DNA from: Strigamia acuminata
Taxonomy: Eukaryota; Arthropoda; Chilopoda; Geophilomorpha; Linotaeniidae
Reading direction: 5' to 3'
NCBI GenBank assembly: GCA_949358305.1
Contig: OX442321.1
Span: forward strand, 4,303,605 to 4,367,604
DNA: 64,000 nt
A program made the translations under genes and the position numbers. Within the stretch, counting starts at the first letter, position 1. Every line of letters starts with the position of its first letter. Below are positions 31,860-42,229 of this stretch, piece after piece. The notes under the pieces were generated by a model. That model had not been told where the DNA came from. It made no database searches and saw only the letters and a program-made list of their open reading frames with translations.

Positions 31860-32385
31860 AAAAAACGATTTTCCCAGTTAATCTTTGCGTGACGGAGATG
31901 ATCCCTGGAATGTTCTCTTCAACAATCTCCTGAAAGCGAATCGGCATCATTATCCAAGTGGGAATTTTTCGTAGTTCAGTCTAAAAATTAAAAAATTAAC
32001 CTTTCATCGAATTTTTGTTTTTGAAATTCGCGAGATTTACGTCACTAACACGTAGTTGTTCCCACTCGTCAGGCTCGTCTTCTGGGACCACGCCTGCTTG
32101 TCCAAATTGATAGTGACCTGCGACTATCTTTGCGACTTAACTAGCATTGAATTCGAACACTTGTTGTTCTATTTCATAAAAAAATTCTTCTTCCAAGACT
32201 CGATTTCGAGTCGCCCACATGTTCAAAATTCTAAAATTTGAAAAATAATTAATATTAAACATTTTAAAATATAAATTGTTATCTCACTTATCACTACACT
32301 GAACGATTGCAAAAATTACACTGACGAAACAAAAACATCCAGCTATTACAATAAGACTAAACTCTTCATCCGTGAGATGAATCAT
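31860..32385 (-). pseudogene. Small membrane-protein family, copy G
   Basis: Exon 1 (ATG 32385) encodes MIHLTDEEFSLIVIAGCFCF and ends in the conserved D-K at a GT donor. After a roughly 65-base intron, exon 2 encodes MWATRNRVLEEEF but hits TAA (NAS-stop-VAKIVAG), where other copies continue with the VEK-EFSVRR core. An exon 3 remnant (IPTWIMMPIRFQEIVEE) lies near 31900-31960 and then loses frame. The downstream flank 31600-31790 matches that of copy F. Most likely a diverged dead copy. Confidence 0.6.
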
Positions 32386-33314
32386 AATTTCTTTCTGAAA
32401 AATGAGAGACAAATTTTAGTATTTGCCTAACTAAAAGGAACACTAAGAAAAGGCCTCGTCTACTTGACGAGAGAAATGATTGACATCCAGTCTGATTGAC
32501 AGTTGAGTACGTACTGATTTATTCATGACGGCAACCGCTCCAACAATCTCACGTGAAGTACAATTAATTCATGCCAAACAATTAGTCTGAACATAACACA
32601 AATGTAATCGCGCGCGAGTTCTGGTTCTACATTCTCTCACCCGGTTTTAATTTCTATCTGGAAGAAGAAAACTAAGAGGGCTGCAGCGTTGTAGAGGAGA
32701 AAGTCTAATATCGTTTGGTGTTTGAAAAAAAAGAAATCGTGGTCAGGTTGTTGAGATATTCCAGTTTGAATCTGTGGCACCAGATTCGGAAATTTAATAC
32801 AAATCTTTTTTGCGCTATATTCATATGGTTGCTGCTCGAAAACTAAGAGGGGTAGACACTTGTGGTTTTCAGGGTTTGTTAAGGAGAAGTCCTCTTTCTT
32901 TTGGTGTAAAACCCATTTAAAATCTGTAGTAAAAAAAAAATGGGATTTGTTCTATCTGTAGTTTGGGCGAATGTGAATGTGGTGCCAACTTTAGCCTGGT
33001 CAAAATGCAATGTTGTTTTGTAAGTTCAATTTTCAAGGTTTCTATTTTCTAGTTGAAAAAACGCCATTTTCAGCTCCAAAATTGAGTAATAAATTGAGCA
33101 TAATAAATTTTCCAAATGAAAACACTAAAATTCATAGAAATCGCTAACATATACAATCTAAAAATAGCCAAAAACAACATTTATTGGCCCATCTTGGATT
33201 ACGGTAATGTTTTGAACAGCACAGATAAAAACTTGAAAAACACGCCAAAGTGCCGCGACTGTAAAGACACAAGCACGCATAATTCAAATCTAATTCCTTA
33301 TCCCTTCATCCAAC
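32386..33314. other. Intergenic
   Basis: No recognisable gene; two weakly similar phrases (AAAACTAAGAGGG) at about 32665 and 32838 suggest an old duplication. Confidence 0.55.
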
Positions 33315-33848
33315 ATGAAACATTCGACTCAACTCGTCGTTGCATTTCTAGTAATGGCGATCAACACCGCAGTCGTTTGCTACGGCACGTCAATTGCACA
33401 AACAAAAAATTAAATTTACACCAAATATTTATTTTTACAGAAAACGTGCGCTTTACAAACATGAAATCGGATGACAACAACCTCGAAGGAGAAGTCGAGA
33501 TTTACTACAACGACTTGTGGCGTCCGCTGTGCGCCAGAATGTGGTCTCTGAACAGCGCAAACGTGACTTGCAGGACCATTGGCTTCCATAGAGACGCCAT
33601 TGCAGCCAAAAAGAACGGGTTATTCGGACAGGCAAAACGAAGTAAAACCATTTTATTTCAAAGAAATTCCAACTGGAATTGATTTAGATTATTGAATTTA
33701 TTTTTCAGGAGATTATTACTACATTTTCGAGGGTTTGAGGTGCCTGGGAAGCGAAACCCAGCTGGAGAAATGCGGAAATTGGAATAAAAATGTAATGGAT
33801 ATGAAATTATGCTCGGATGGAATTGCAATTGCGGTTTGCAAGCGTTGA
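33315..33848 (+). CDS. Secreted single-domain SRCR protein (3 exons, 136 aa)
   Basis: Exon 1, 33315-33384, encodes a signal peptide (MKHSTQLVVAFLVMAINTAV). Exon 2, 33441-33641, and exon 3, 33709-33848, encode one scavenger receptor cysteine-rich domain: GEVEIYYNDLWRPLCARMW, NVTCRTIGF, GLRCLGSETQLEKCGNW and CSDGIAIAVC. Six cysteines are visible, as in group A SRCR domains. The frame joins in phase 1 throughout. The first intron would have to start with GC (ACG|GCACGT) rather than GT; the paralogue at 38765 has a normal GT there. SRCR proteins bind polyanions or microbial surfaces, and a secreted recognition role is plausible but unproven. Two relatives, one truncated and one dead, lie nearby. 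Confidence 0.75.
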
Positions 33849-33943
33849 AAATAAAAGTTTGGATGTTTTTGGTGTGATTGGCTCGTTTTTATGACATCAT
33901 TTCTCGTTATCCACGATTTGAATTAATTTATTTGGAATTTGGA

Positions 33944-34234
33944 ATGTTTTGGACTAATATTTTGTTTATTTTCAACTTGGGGAATTTGATTTCGTGTTTG
34001 GTGTTGAATTTGGCGTTCGTGTTTGCCAGTTTTAATGGTGAGAACATATAATGATCGAAATAATTATATTTTATGAGGTTTTGGGAGTTTAGTTTAGACG
34101 ATGTCCGTCCCACGAGCATCTTGGCTATCGGGGACAACGTCCAAGGCGAGATTGAGATATTCAACGACAGGGAATGGCGGCCATTGTGCGCCAGACTGTT
34201 TGCTATAAATGACGCGATTTTAAATTTTATATAG
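33944..34234 (+). pseudogene. Truncated SRCR paralogue
   Basis: Exon 1, 33944-34037, is a hydrophobic leader starting MFWTNILFIFNLGN. Exon 2 from 34098 reads DDVRPTSILAIGDNVQGEIE then REWRPLCARLF, the first half of an SRCR domain. It runs into a TAG at 34232-34234 before the second cysteine block, and no third exon is seen. It is most likely a truncated duplicate of the gene just upstream. Confidence 0.65.
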
Positions 34235-34379
34235 AAATTTGAGCTGAATCGATGTTTATTTGCTGTAATAACTTACATAAACAGTTGGTAAAATAAATAA
34301 AACGTGTTGTAACAGTTTTGTTACAAAAAAAAAATAAAAAATAAAAAAATTGTGCACTTAACAATTTGTTGCATCATTT

Positions 34380-34560
34380 TCTGTAACTAACAATGTTTCA
34401 GCAGGTGTGATTTCAATTGATGACGTTGTTTACACGAGTATGAACAGTGTTGGCATTTGAATGGTTCTTCGCCAGTGTGCTGCAAAATGTGTGTTTTCAA
34501 ATTGCCTTTGCATGTCGAAGAATACGGACATTCGTGACACTTAAAGGGCTATTCACGTAG
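34380..34560 (-). pseudogene. C2H2 zinc-finger fragment (two fingers)
   Basis: On - the sequence encodes two C2H2 fingers joined by an HTGEEPFKC linker (FKCHECPYSSTCKGNLKTH; CQHCSYSCKQRHQLKSH), then stops. The fingers closely resemble the last fingers of the gene at 37.5-38.1 kb, so this is a partial duplicate. Homology ends abruptly at about 34558. Confidence 0.75.
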
Positions 34561-35316
34561 CGTTAAAAGTGGCTTCGTTACGTTCTGAGTCGTTGGAGAC
34601 AATTTTGAAATCAACCAGAGACAACACCAAAAAGATGTACGGCATTTAGATACCAACTTTTGTTGTTTGTTTTACTTTTTACATTTTTTTAAGTTTTTAA
34701 AGTTTTTAAATAAAAAAAAAAAAATTAACTAGTCTTTATTCTTCTCTTTAGTGATTTTCACATTGTTGCGTCGTACTTTTTCGATGCGATTATTTCCAGT
34801 GTGGTATTCTAATTTCACCGTCGGTTCACGGTCGGTCGCTTACGACGCATCTCGTGCGGCAGGGCGAACATGATATCTCGCGACAGTCAAAGGTTTGCGT
34901 CCGCGACGGTCTGTCACCGACAATTACGAACCGTGTCGCAACAGCGATTCGCGACTCGTCGTGTCGTACACGACGTTCGTTTCACTCTATTGGCTCGACG
35001 AATTCGTTAGGAAAGGCTACAAAGTTCGAGAAATGGACAGTGTGGCCGAGAAAGTCAAGTAAATTTTAAAAAACACTTCACATAATTTATTTACTAGTAC
35101 ATTTGTGTGTGCGTGAATTAGGAACAAATCTGGTATAAAATCGTGGTGATGACGGCATTTGGATGGGAAGATTGTGAGGGTATTTGTTGTTGTTGACGGA
35201 ATGGAAAATCTACTCCCCGATGTTGTATCGCCGAATGTTGGTCGGTGAAATTGCGTATCTTCTGCAGTGTTTCTCCGTATCCAACTGTACGCGTTTGATC
35301 ATTATTCAGACTGTGT
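34561..35316. other. Unassigned region
   Basis: A GC-richer stretch (34790-35050) resembles 36010-36140: both contain AAATGGACAG, TGGCCGAGAAAGTCAA and nearby CGA-rich sequence, so a segment was duplicated on the two sides of the hypothetical gene at 35.3-35.9 kb. No domain identified. Confidence 0.5.
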
Positions 35317-35891
35317 TTATTCGGCCGCGACAGTCTTTGCCTCGACCTTTGTCGGCGTGTCACAGAAAATTCGAAACAAACCGAATGGGAGGAGGTCAGT
35401 GGCAGACACCATTTGGCATTGGTCGTCTTCGGAGATGGCGGAAATGATTAATTCTTGCGTGTTGGCGGGGACTTCGGGTTGCACTAGTTTCGGTTGCTTG
35501 AAGGAGGATGACGATTTGGACGTTACAGGCTCCGAGTTCTGGCGGAGGAATTTGAATAATTGATTCATGTGATTGTAGTTCGCCGTGGTCAGTTTCGGAC
35601 AGCTGGGTGGAATAATTTCAGGCTCTGCAAATTTAAAAATAACTTTTTTTAAAAATTATTTCTTTATTTTATTTTATATTTTTCATAAATTTAAAATGTT
35701 TACCCATTTTTTGTTGTTTGAATTCTTCCTGGTCGGTAAATCCAAAAAATTCGAACTTTGACTTTTTCTCGAATTGACGCAAATTCGCGTAAACGATGCC
35801 GTCGAAAGACGCTCCTTTTCGGCACGTCCACGGCCGATTTCCCGGCTCTATTCTCCGGTTCATTCGGTGTTTCTACTTTTTCGACGTTCAT
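35317..35891 (-). CDS. Hypothetical protein, two exons, possibly frameshifted
   Basis: On -, an upstream block (from ATG 35891, MNVEKVETPNEPENRAG) and a lower frame encoding GIVYANLRQFEKKSKFEFF, ending in QQKM at 35704, overlap in different frames. The latter splices in phase 1 (GT donor at 35703, AG at 35625) to an exon reading EPEIIPPSCPKLTTANY and continuing to TAA at 35317. The product is hydrophilic and rich in Ser, Lys, Gln and Pro. I do not recognise a domain. Either a single-base shift has broken the gene or the true upstream exon lies elsewhere. Confidence 0.4.
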
Positions 35892-36806
35892 TTTTGCTCT
35901 TCTCGTTTCCAACATCAAACAGCAGCAGTCGTGTGAGAAAATTTTAATTTTTGATTGAAATAATAATAAAATTCGACATATTTCAAATCGAGCCGGCAAA
36001 TGCGATTCGATTCGATTCAAATCGAGACGAGTTTGCCGGCGGTTTCAACACGCTCTCCGGTGGCGGACGTGAGGGGTGGACTAACGTTCTACTCGACAAT
36101 GTGCGAAATGGACAGGGTGGCCGAGAAAGTCAAAGTGCTGTTGATGCAAAAAAAAAAAAAAAAAAAAAAAAAACCGCCAAACAATTCCAAAAGTAAAACG
36201 CCTCTGACACTGTAATATTTTCAATCCCAAAATAAATAAAAACAAAATAAATTCACAGCCAACACCTGCATCTCATTAGCACAAGTAGGGATTAAGTAGG
36301 GGAGCTGGCACCCCTTTTAATCCGAGAAGGGTGAAAAATTCAAAAATTCAAATTTTTTTAATTTAAATTTTATAAGGAAACTGACCAGAAATTTGAATTC
36401 TCCATGCTCAACTTAGTGGGAAATAAATGTTTAATCACGAAAATTGAATAAGATTTGAGCATTTTGGAGACAATGAAAAATAATTTTTTTTGGGAGAATT
36501 GACACCCGAAAATCGCTTTTTTCTGGCTTGTACACTAAAAAATTAAAATTTGGCCACAATGAAGCTATAGAACAGATCATTCCACACACATTAAAAAAAA
36601 AAAATTAAAAAAAGACCCATTATTAAGCGAGATAAACTAGAAAAAACAGTTAACATGGGCTTCTATGGGAAAACAGTGGCGCCATCTACATGTCAAAGTT
36701 GGCGTGAGCTAGGGGTTACAAACCCTCTTAAATGGCTTTTCGCTCGAATGTTTTAACAAATGTCTCTTCAACTGAGAATTTTGTTTACACGAGTAAGAAC
36801 ACAGAT
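35892..36806. other. Intergenic with a long A run
   Basis: Contains a pure A tract of about 24 bases at 36150-36173. The stretch 36709-36806 encodes, on -, the detached end of the zinc-finger gene (see that entry). No other gene seen. Confidence 0.55.
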
Positions 36807-36808
36807 TA

Positions 36809-37536
36809 GGCGCATTCGAAAAGTAATTTGCACTAAACGACCAGTGCAACTGGTAGTGTAAATTTCAAGTTAAACGACCCAATTTTCGAGTTTCAAAATA
36901 AATATCTGTGTAAAATTCAGTAGTGTAAATTCAAGTGTAAATATTAAATTAGTCCAAATAATAACCATAGTCATTATTGTTGTTTTTTACTCTAAAAAAA
37001 AACAGGAAATTATAAAAACATGATTATAAAATGTAAATTTATTTTAATTATTTGTATTATTAATATTTATTTCCGAACGGGAATCGGCTGAACATCCGCC
37101 TCAATCGCACAAATGCGGCCGAACACCGGCCGCATTAGATCGCACAAACGCGGCCGAACGTCGGCCGAACGTCGGCCGCATTCGATTGTACAAATGCGGC
37201 TGAACGTCGGTCGAACGTCGGCCGTATTCGATCGTACAAATGCGGTCGAACATCGGTCGCATTCGATCGCAAGAATGCGGCTAATACCTGCTAAAAAATT
37301 GTTCTTGCGATCGACATCGTTCCAACCGATCTAACGAAAATCCAAGATGGCTGCCAGCAAGACCCGATTTCAACGAGAAAACTCGTTGCACGGAGATTTT
37401 AAACGGAAACGTGGCGTACAGGCCGTTTCCGTTTAACCAGTTTACACGACATTTACACGAATTAATTCGTGTAAATGTCGTGTGAAAACGAGTGTAAACA
37501 CGTTTACACTCGTTTTAATGACTTTTCGAATGCGCC
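36809..37536. mobile_element. MITE with TA duplication, inserted in a zinc-finger exon
   Basis: 728 bp with terminal inverted repeats GGCGCATTCGAAAAG, flanked by TA on both sides (36807-36808, 37537-37538). The interior holds, at about 37085-37290, a GC-rich array of roughly 45-50-bp units built on GCGGCCGAACGTCGGCCG palindromes. No transposase. A TA duplication fits Tc1/mariner-type elements; other families are possible. Skipping the element joins a complete C2H2 finger on -, so the insertion boundaries are well supported. Confidence 0.85.
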
Positions 37537-38110
37537 TATTGCAACTGAACGGATTGTCTCCAGTGTGCCTCAAACTGTGTTTTTTCAAATCGGCTTTGAA
37601 TCTTGAAGAATACGGACATTCGAGACACTTAAAGGGTTTTTTTCTCGAATGTGTCCGCAAATGCTTTTCTAGATGATTATATACTTTAAACGAGGATGAA
37701 CATAAATGACATTTGAATGGTCTTTCACCCGAATGAATCAGTAGATGATTGTTTAAACCACTTTTGCGTACGCTGGAGTAGGAGCATAAATGACATTTGA
37801 ATGGTCTTTCATTCGTGTGAATCAGTAGATGTTTGTTTAAATTGCTTTTGAATACGGTGGAGTATGAGCATAAATGACATTGCCAGGATTTTAATGGAGG
37901 ATTATCTTTGGCTGTTTGAGCACATGTTGAGGGGAATTTACTCCAATGAATTCTTAGTTGGGTTTTTAGTCTGGATGACGTGGAGCAGTGTTTACAGGTG
38001 AAGGGTTTTTCGCCAGTGTGTTTCAGCATGTGGTTCTTTAAGGAGGTCACCCATTGAGTTTCGTATTCACACAAATGGCAGTTGTACTTTTGTTTCTCGG
38101 TTTTAGCCAT
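37442..38110 (-). CDS. C2H2 zinc-finger protein, last finger replaced by MITE sequence
   Basis: Predicted nuclear DNA-binding protein. From ATG 38110 (MAKTEKQKYNCHLCEYETQW), six C2H2 fingers follow with H-T-G-E-K-P type linkers; the second has an irregular second half. The seventh finger begins (HTGDNPFSC) and is cut at 37538 by the MITE, which supplies a foreign tail ending in a stop at 37442. Before insertion the frame would have continued through a normal finger (SQLKRHLLKH) to a TAG at 36709. With six fingers left the protein may still work. A two-fingered fragment of the same family lies at 34.4 kb. The 5' UTR probably contains an intron (AG near 38125). It is divergent from the SRCR pseudogene at 38765. 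Confidence 0.75.
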   Translation of the reverse strand: MAKTEKQKYNCHLCEYETQWVTSLKNHMLKHTGEKPFTCKHCSTSSRLKTQLRIHWSKFPSTCAQTAKDNPPLKSWQCHLCSYSTVFKSNLNKHLLIHTNERPFKCHLCSYSSVRKSGLNNHLLIHSGERPFKCHLCSSSFKVYNHLEKHLRTHSRKKPFKCLECPYSSRFKADLKKHSLRHTGDNPFSCNRRIRKVIKTSVNVFTLVFTRHLHELIRVNVV

Positions 38111-38764
38111 GTTTGGAGACTGGAGAAATATGTTAGTTGACGTAACTTGCTTCAAGTTAATCTAAAATTTAAAAAAAAAATTATAAAGTAAATTTAATTA
38201 ACAAATTTTGACAAATTTTACCACCTACGTTCTGTCGTCTCTGCAACTGTCGTACGAATCGACGTTACCGGCTGGTTTCTCCCGGAGACAAAGATTCGTT
38301 ACTTAAATGTGGTTATTTTTAAAATGTTTATATACCTGTTTGATGACTCGGAAGTATGGTATGTAAACATAACAAATAAATAAATCAAAATAAATCAGGA
38401 CTAGAGTGGCATTATCGACGCAAACTCAAACATGGCGCCTCGCCACTAGCAGCATCATCTGGCGGAAAAATTTAACTTGGCACTTGCTTTTCTCTGCGAT
38501 TTTACGACGTGACGAATTAAATATTGACAATTAATTAATTAATTTTCTTTGACTGCACCATTTATTATACTTTCTCCTCATTTATTTATTTTTTTTCCTT
38601 ATAAAAATAATTCCACATCGATGTTTACTTACCTGCTCAACTGCTGACACCTTTGAAATGTTTCCATTCCCTTAATTTCAACTATTATCAGTTTATTTGA
38701 TACCCACAACTCGATATAAAAGCAATGTCTTATTAATTTCCACATATTTTGACATTTTTCAGTC

Positions 38765-39280
38765 ATGAAACATCAAACACACATTTTATTTTTGCTTTCG
38801 TTGCTCGTTGCGAGATGCATTACTGAAGGTCAGTTCGAATTTTGTCCGATTTATCGGGTTTAATATTGACATTTTATAGATTATGTGCGTCTGACAAGTA
38901 CAAAACAAGTGGGTGATGACGTGGAGGGAGAAGTGGAAATTCACTACGAGGGAATGTGGCGGCCATTATGTGCAAGGTTGTGAACTAAAAACGATGCTAA
39001 TGTCACGTGTAAAACAATCGGATTTCACGAAGGGGCGACTGATCGTAAGAAAAATGACTTGTTTGGACAAGTGAAACGAAGTATGGCGTTAGAAAACAAT
39101 TAATTTGATGCTGAAATATGTTGTTTTTATTTTTTAAAGGAAATTTCTATTTCTTGTTCTATGGTTTGAACTGCTCGGGATCCGAGTTCAACTTGGAATA
39201 ATGCCGTCATGAAAATGAGTTTGTGTGGAAACGGAATTGCAATTGGGTGTTTACACACACTGTTGAATACCAAGTATTGA
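38765..39280 (+). pseudogene. SRCR pseudogene
   Basis: Same three-exon structure as the intact gene at 33.3 kb, including an exon 2 of exactly 201 bases (38880-39080). Exon 1, 38765-38828, encodes a signal peptide (MKHQTHILFLLSLLVARC). The domain reads GEVEIHYEGMWRPLCARL then TGA where the intact copy has Trp, and exon 3 has a small deletion after FNLE that shifts frame and removes a cysteine. Two independent lesions make this dead. Confidence 0.85.
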
Positions 39281-40715
39281 CTTCGAGGACCCACATCAGG
39301 TTTATAAAATAGTGGACAATTTCAATGGAATGTTTACGAGTGTATTTTAATGTTTATTTGTACTTTTTAGACGTCGTAGATTGAGATATCTACCGATATA
39401 TGACTGGCTCGCGGTGACATTCCCCGCAGTGCAGCGAATTTGGGGTCCTCCTCCTTCGATGTTCGTCCGGGGTTACAACCAAATCCCGTTGCGTGACTTT
39501 GCTGGGCATAGTGAAGGACAGGGCGACGCGTATGGTCCACTGAGGATATTTTCTGGTAAAATTCCGTCTCAGACTGACTGATATTGATATTGACGGTCCT
39601 GGACAACCTCTGGAAAGGTTATGGGTTGACTATTGAAATTGTTTTAGTCGGGGTTGTCATTTTTTATTTTTTAAATACAGTTTTGTTGAATTAAATGAAG
39701 TGAATAAATTGGATTTTTATTTAAATGTGCAAATGGAGGAGTTTTTTTTAGAAATAAATTTAGTTTTTAAATTTAAAATAAAAAAAATGGAGTTGTATGT
39801 GCAAAATGCATTTTTTTTTTACTTTTTTAGTCACGAATAGAATTTTATGCTGCAAAAATTGCAAAAATTATTTGTATACTGCAAAAATTGAAAAAAAAAC
39901 GTTTGTTATGCTGCAGAAATGTACTTATTTGATAGAAATTGCATTTTTGTCGGTGAAAAATGCATTTTTTAGGTACCTACAAATTGAAAATTGAATTCAG
40001 AGATTTATGGCCCTTAGCCGCCACCAGAAAAATAAAATTTGAAATCGAAGTTTCAATTTTCAATTTTCAAAAATCAAATTGGAAAACTTAAAATAAAATT
40101 GAAAAATTGAGAAACTAAAACTATAATTGTTTTGGTCGTTTTACTGAGATTTTATGACGATGCTATACACAATACCACAGTCCATGGACTGTGACAATAC
40201 GAGACGTTAAACAATAATCTGTCACGTAATTTCGTCTCGATCAGCACAAGGCGGGATGAACTGCGAGGTTTTGCTGTTCGACATGGCCGTGTTCGGTTTT
40301 TCACGTAATTCAATTCGGGTTTGATTTCCATAAAGGTTCGTTGGCTTCATGAACACGGCATTAACATTTCCACGCAAGTTTCTCAGCAAGTTCGAATTCG
40401 TATTTCTTTGAAAAATGATCCATTTATTTTCTTTCTTCTTGTTCATGTTTGTCGCCATATCAGGCCTACTGTAGGCCTAATGCGAATTGTATTCTGTATT
40501 TCTTCATGTGGCGGTTGAGTATTTATTTGGCAAGAATATGATTTGATGCGCCTTTCGGAGCTTTTTGATGCTTTTTGGTGATTTTTCAAAGTTTGGTTTG
40601 AATTTTTCATTTGAAATTGAATTGGTCTTGTGGGTTTTCGTGATTGGTAATGGCATTTGCCATTTTTCGGTGGCTCAGAGGATGGTCATAAACTTCAAAA
40701 ATGACATTTTCAAAA
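39281..40715. other. Intergenic with dispersed repeat blocks
   Basis: A frame at 39381-39581 on + has unbiased composition but no recognisable domain. 40150-40270 repeats 20063-20160; 40320-40440 repeats the family flank at 21270-21390; 40600-40715 repeats 16580-16695, leading into the minisatellite. Confidence 0.55.
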
Positions 40716-40717
40716 AA

Positions 40718-40930
40718 AAAATGCATTTGCAGATGAAAAAAATGCATTTGCAGATGGAAAAAAAATGCATTTGCAGATGGAAAAAGAAGCATCTGCAGAT
40801 GGGAGAGATACATTTGCAGATGGGAAAAAAATGCATTTGCAGATGGGAGAGATGCATTTGCAGATGGGAGAGATGCATTTGCAGATGGGACAGATGCAAT
40901 TGCAGATGGGACAGATGCAATTGCAGATTA
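40718..40930. repeat. 21-bp minisatellite, second locus (about 10 diverged copies)
   Basis: Units ATGCATTTGCAGATGAAAAAA, ATGCATTTGCAGATGGGAGAG and similar. The same 110-bp flank precedes this array and the 40-copy array at 16.7 kb, so the minisatellite belongs to a dispersed element. Confidence 0.9.
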
Positions 40931-41001
40931 AGTGAGATTGAAATCACTGTAGTTTAAACTCTTCTGGCCATTGCCACTATTCCTGGTCCTAATGGCACGC
41001 A

Positions 41002-41341
41002 TTAAGACTGCTTGTAATATAAAAAAAAGTGTTGCTGTATTGAAATATAAAGAAAAAAATAATAACATAATAACATACTCGTAATATAATGTTTCAGTTT
41101 GGCTGGTAATCCTAAGGTTCTCCCAGGGTGTGTCTTGTGGTAACTGTAGAAGCGGTCCATCACTCGAGTGCGCCATTCTTTCACTATTTTATTTAGGGCT
41201 GTAGCACGACTTGCATTTTCTTTTTCGACGGCTGTAGTATGAAATTCATTTTCGTCTTCTAACTCTTTTTTCACTTCTGACAATTGTTTTTGGATCCAAT
41301 CTGGTTGATTGTGAAAATCAATGTCCATAACTTCTTCACCT
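41002..41341 (-). CDS. Hypothetical coding exon
   Basis: On -, after an AG acceptor (TTTTTACAG) the frame reads GEEVMDIDFHNQPDWIQKQL and continues as a charged helical region (KKELEDENE; KIVKEWRTRVMDRFYSYHKT) to about 41060, where a GT or stop follows. No donor for it is obvious in the exon upstream (copy B), and I do not recognise the domain. It may belong to copy B as an alternative 3' exon or to a separate gene. Confidence 0.35.
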
Positions 41342-41377
41342 GTAAAAATATAAAGTATGTATTTGTTTCTGAAAATG

Positions 41378-42066
41378 TCAGTGAGACAATTGGTTTTTCG
41401 CCCGACGCAAGTGATCTTTGGCTCCCTTTTCCAGGTCGTTCACCTCGATGTCTTCCAAGACAATCTGTCGAAACCTGCTCGGCAACATGTCCCGTGTTGG
41501 GACATTTGCAAATGCAATCTCAATCTTAATGATAAAAAAAAACTTTTAGTCTTATTTAAGGATTAAAATCGCGCGACTGACTTCTCTTGTCCCTCCGTTC
41601 TCCCATTCTCCTAGGATGTTTACTGCTGACACTCGTCGAACACTGAACTCGTAACTTTTTTCAACTACTTTTGTGTCTTGGTGTGGAGTAAACTGAAAAT
41701 TTCCAAGTGTTCTTCGGCTTCTTTCCTTGTCGACCACAACTCTAAGTTCTAACCATCTAAAATTTGATAAAAAATTTAATTTTTAAAATTTATAAAAAAA
41801 ATTCTTTCTCACTTGTCCCCATATGATACCCATATGAAATTTCTAAACATAAATAATAGGTGTTCCCACTTTGGAATTTTTCCATTCCGGTATTTCTTGC
41901 TCATTTTGTCGTCGAAATCGTCAATTAGGTTATCTTCTTCGTTTGTATAGATGTGGTTTCGACCAAAGAAATATTTGACCAAAGCGTAAAACACGTTAAC
42001 CCCAAATATATACAAAATAGTAAACGTTCCTACAATGTACACAAATTTGTTTAGAAACATCCACAT
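41378..42066 (-). CDS. Small membrane-protein family, copy B, intact (3 exons, 191 aa)
   Basis: The only family member in the window with an open frame throughout. Exons: 42066-41813, 41756-41582 and 41524-41378, with introns of 56 and 57 bases in phases 2 and 0. Residues about 8-30 form a hydrophobic segment (VYIVGTFTILYIFGVNVFYA), followed by an acidic stretch (NEEDNLIDDFDD), then the family junction YGDK. Exon 2 contains FQFTPHQDTKVVEK and EFSVRRVSAVNI. Exon 3 contains DMLPSRFRQIVLEDIEVNDL and a basic tail. A single-pass membrane or signal-anchored protein is predicted. No known domain is recognised; six degenerate paralogues surround it. Its N-terminus is longer than that of copies A and G, so exon 1 may be chimeric. 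Confidence 0.65.
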
Positions 42067-42229
42067 ATCTGAGTTTAGGATTTCATTTTTTTTTCTTGGG
42101 ATAATTCTTCAAGAAAATATTCTGTTCGTATTGCACGAATAATTACTTTGAAAAATATTTTAATTTAGTATTTAAAAAAACACAAAAGCAGCCTGAAATT
42201 CATCTTTCGACTTACCTCATTTCTTCTGA

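Noticed and set aside
34854-35069. A MutS-like phrase (VRKGYKV).
   Set aside because: Too short to support homology, and no MutS motif surrounds it.
39367-39606. Open frames on both strands after the SRCR pseudogene.
   Set aside because: No domain, no splice context that fits the SRCR gene, and similar lengths arise by chance.
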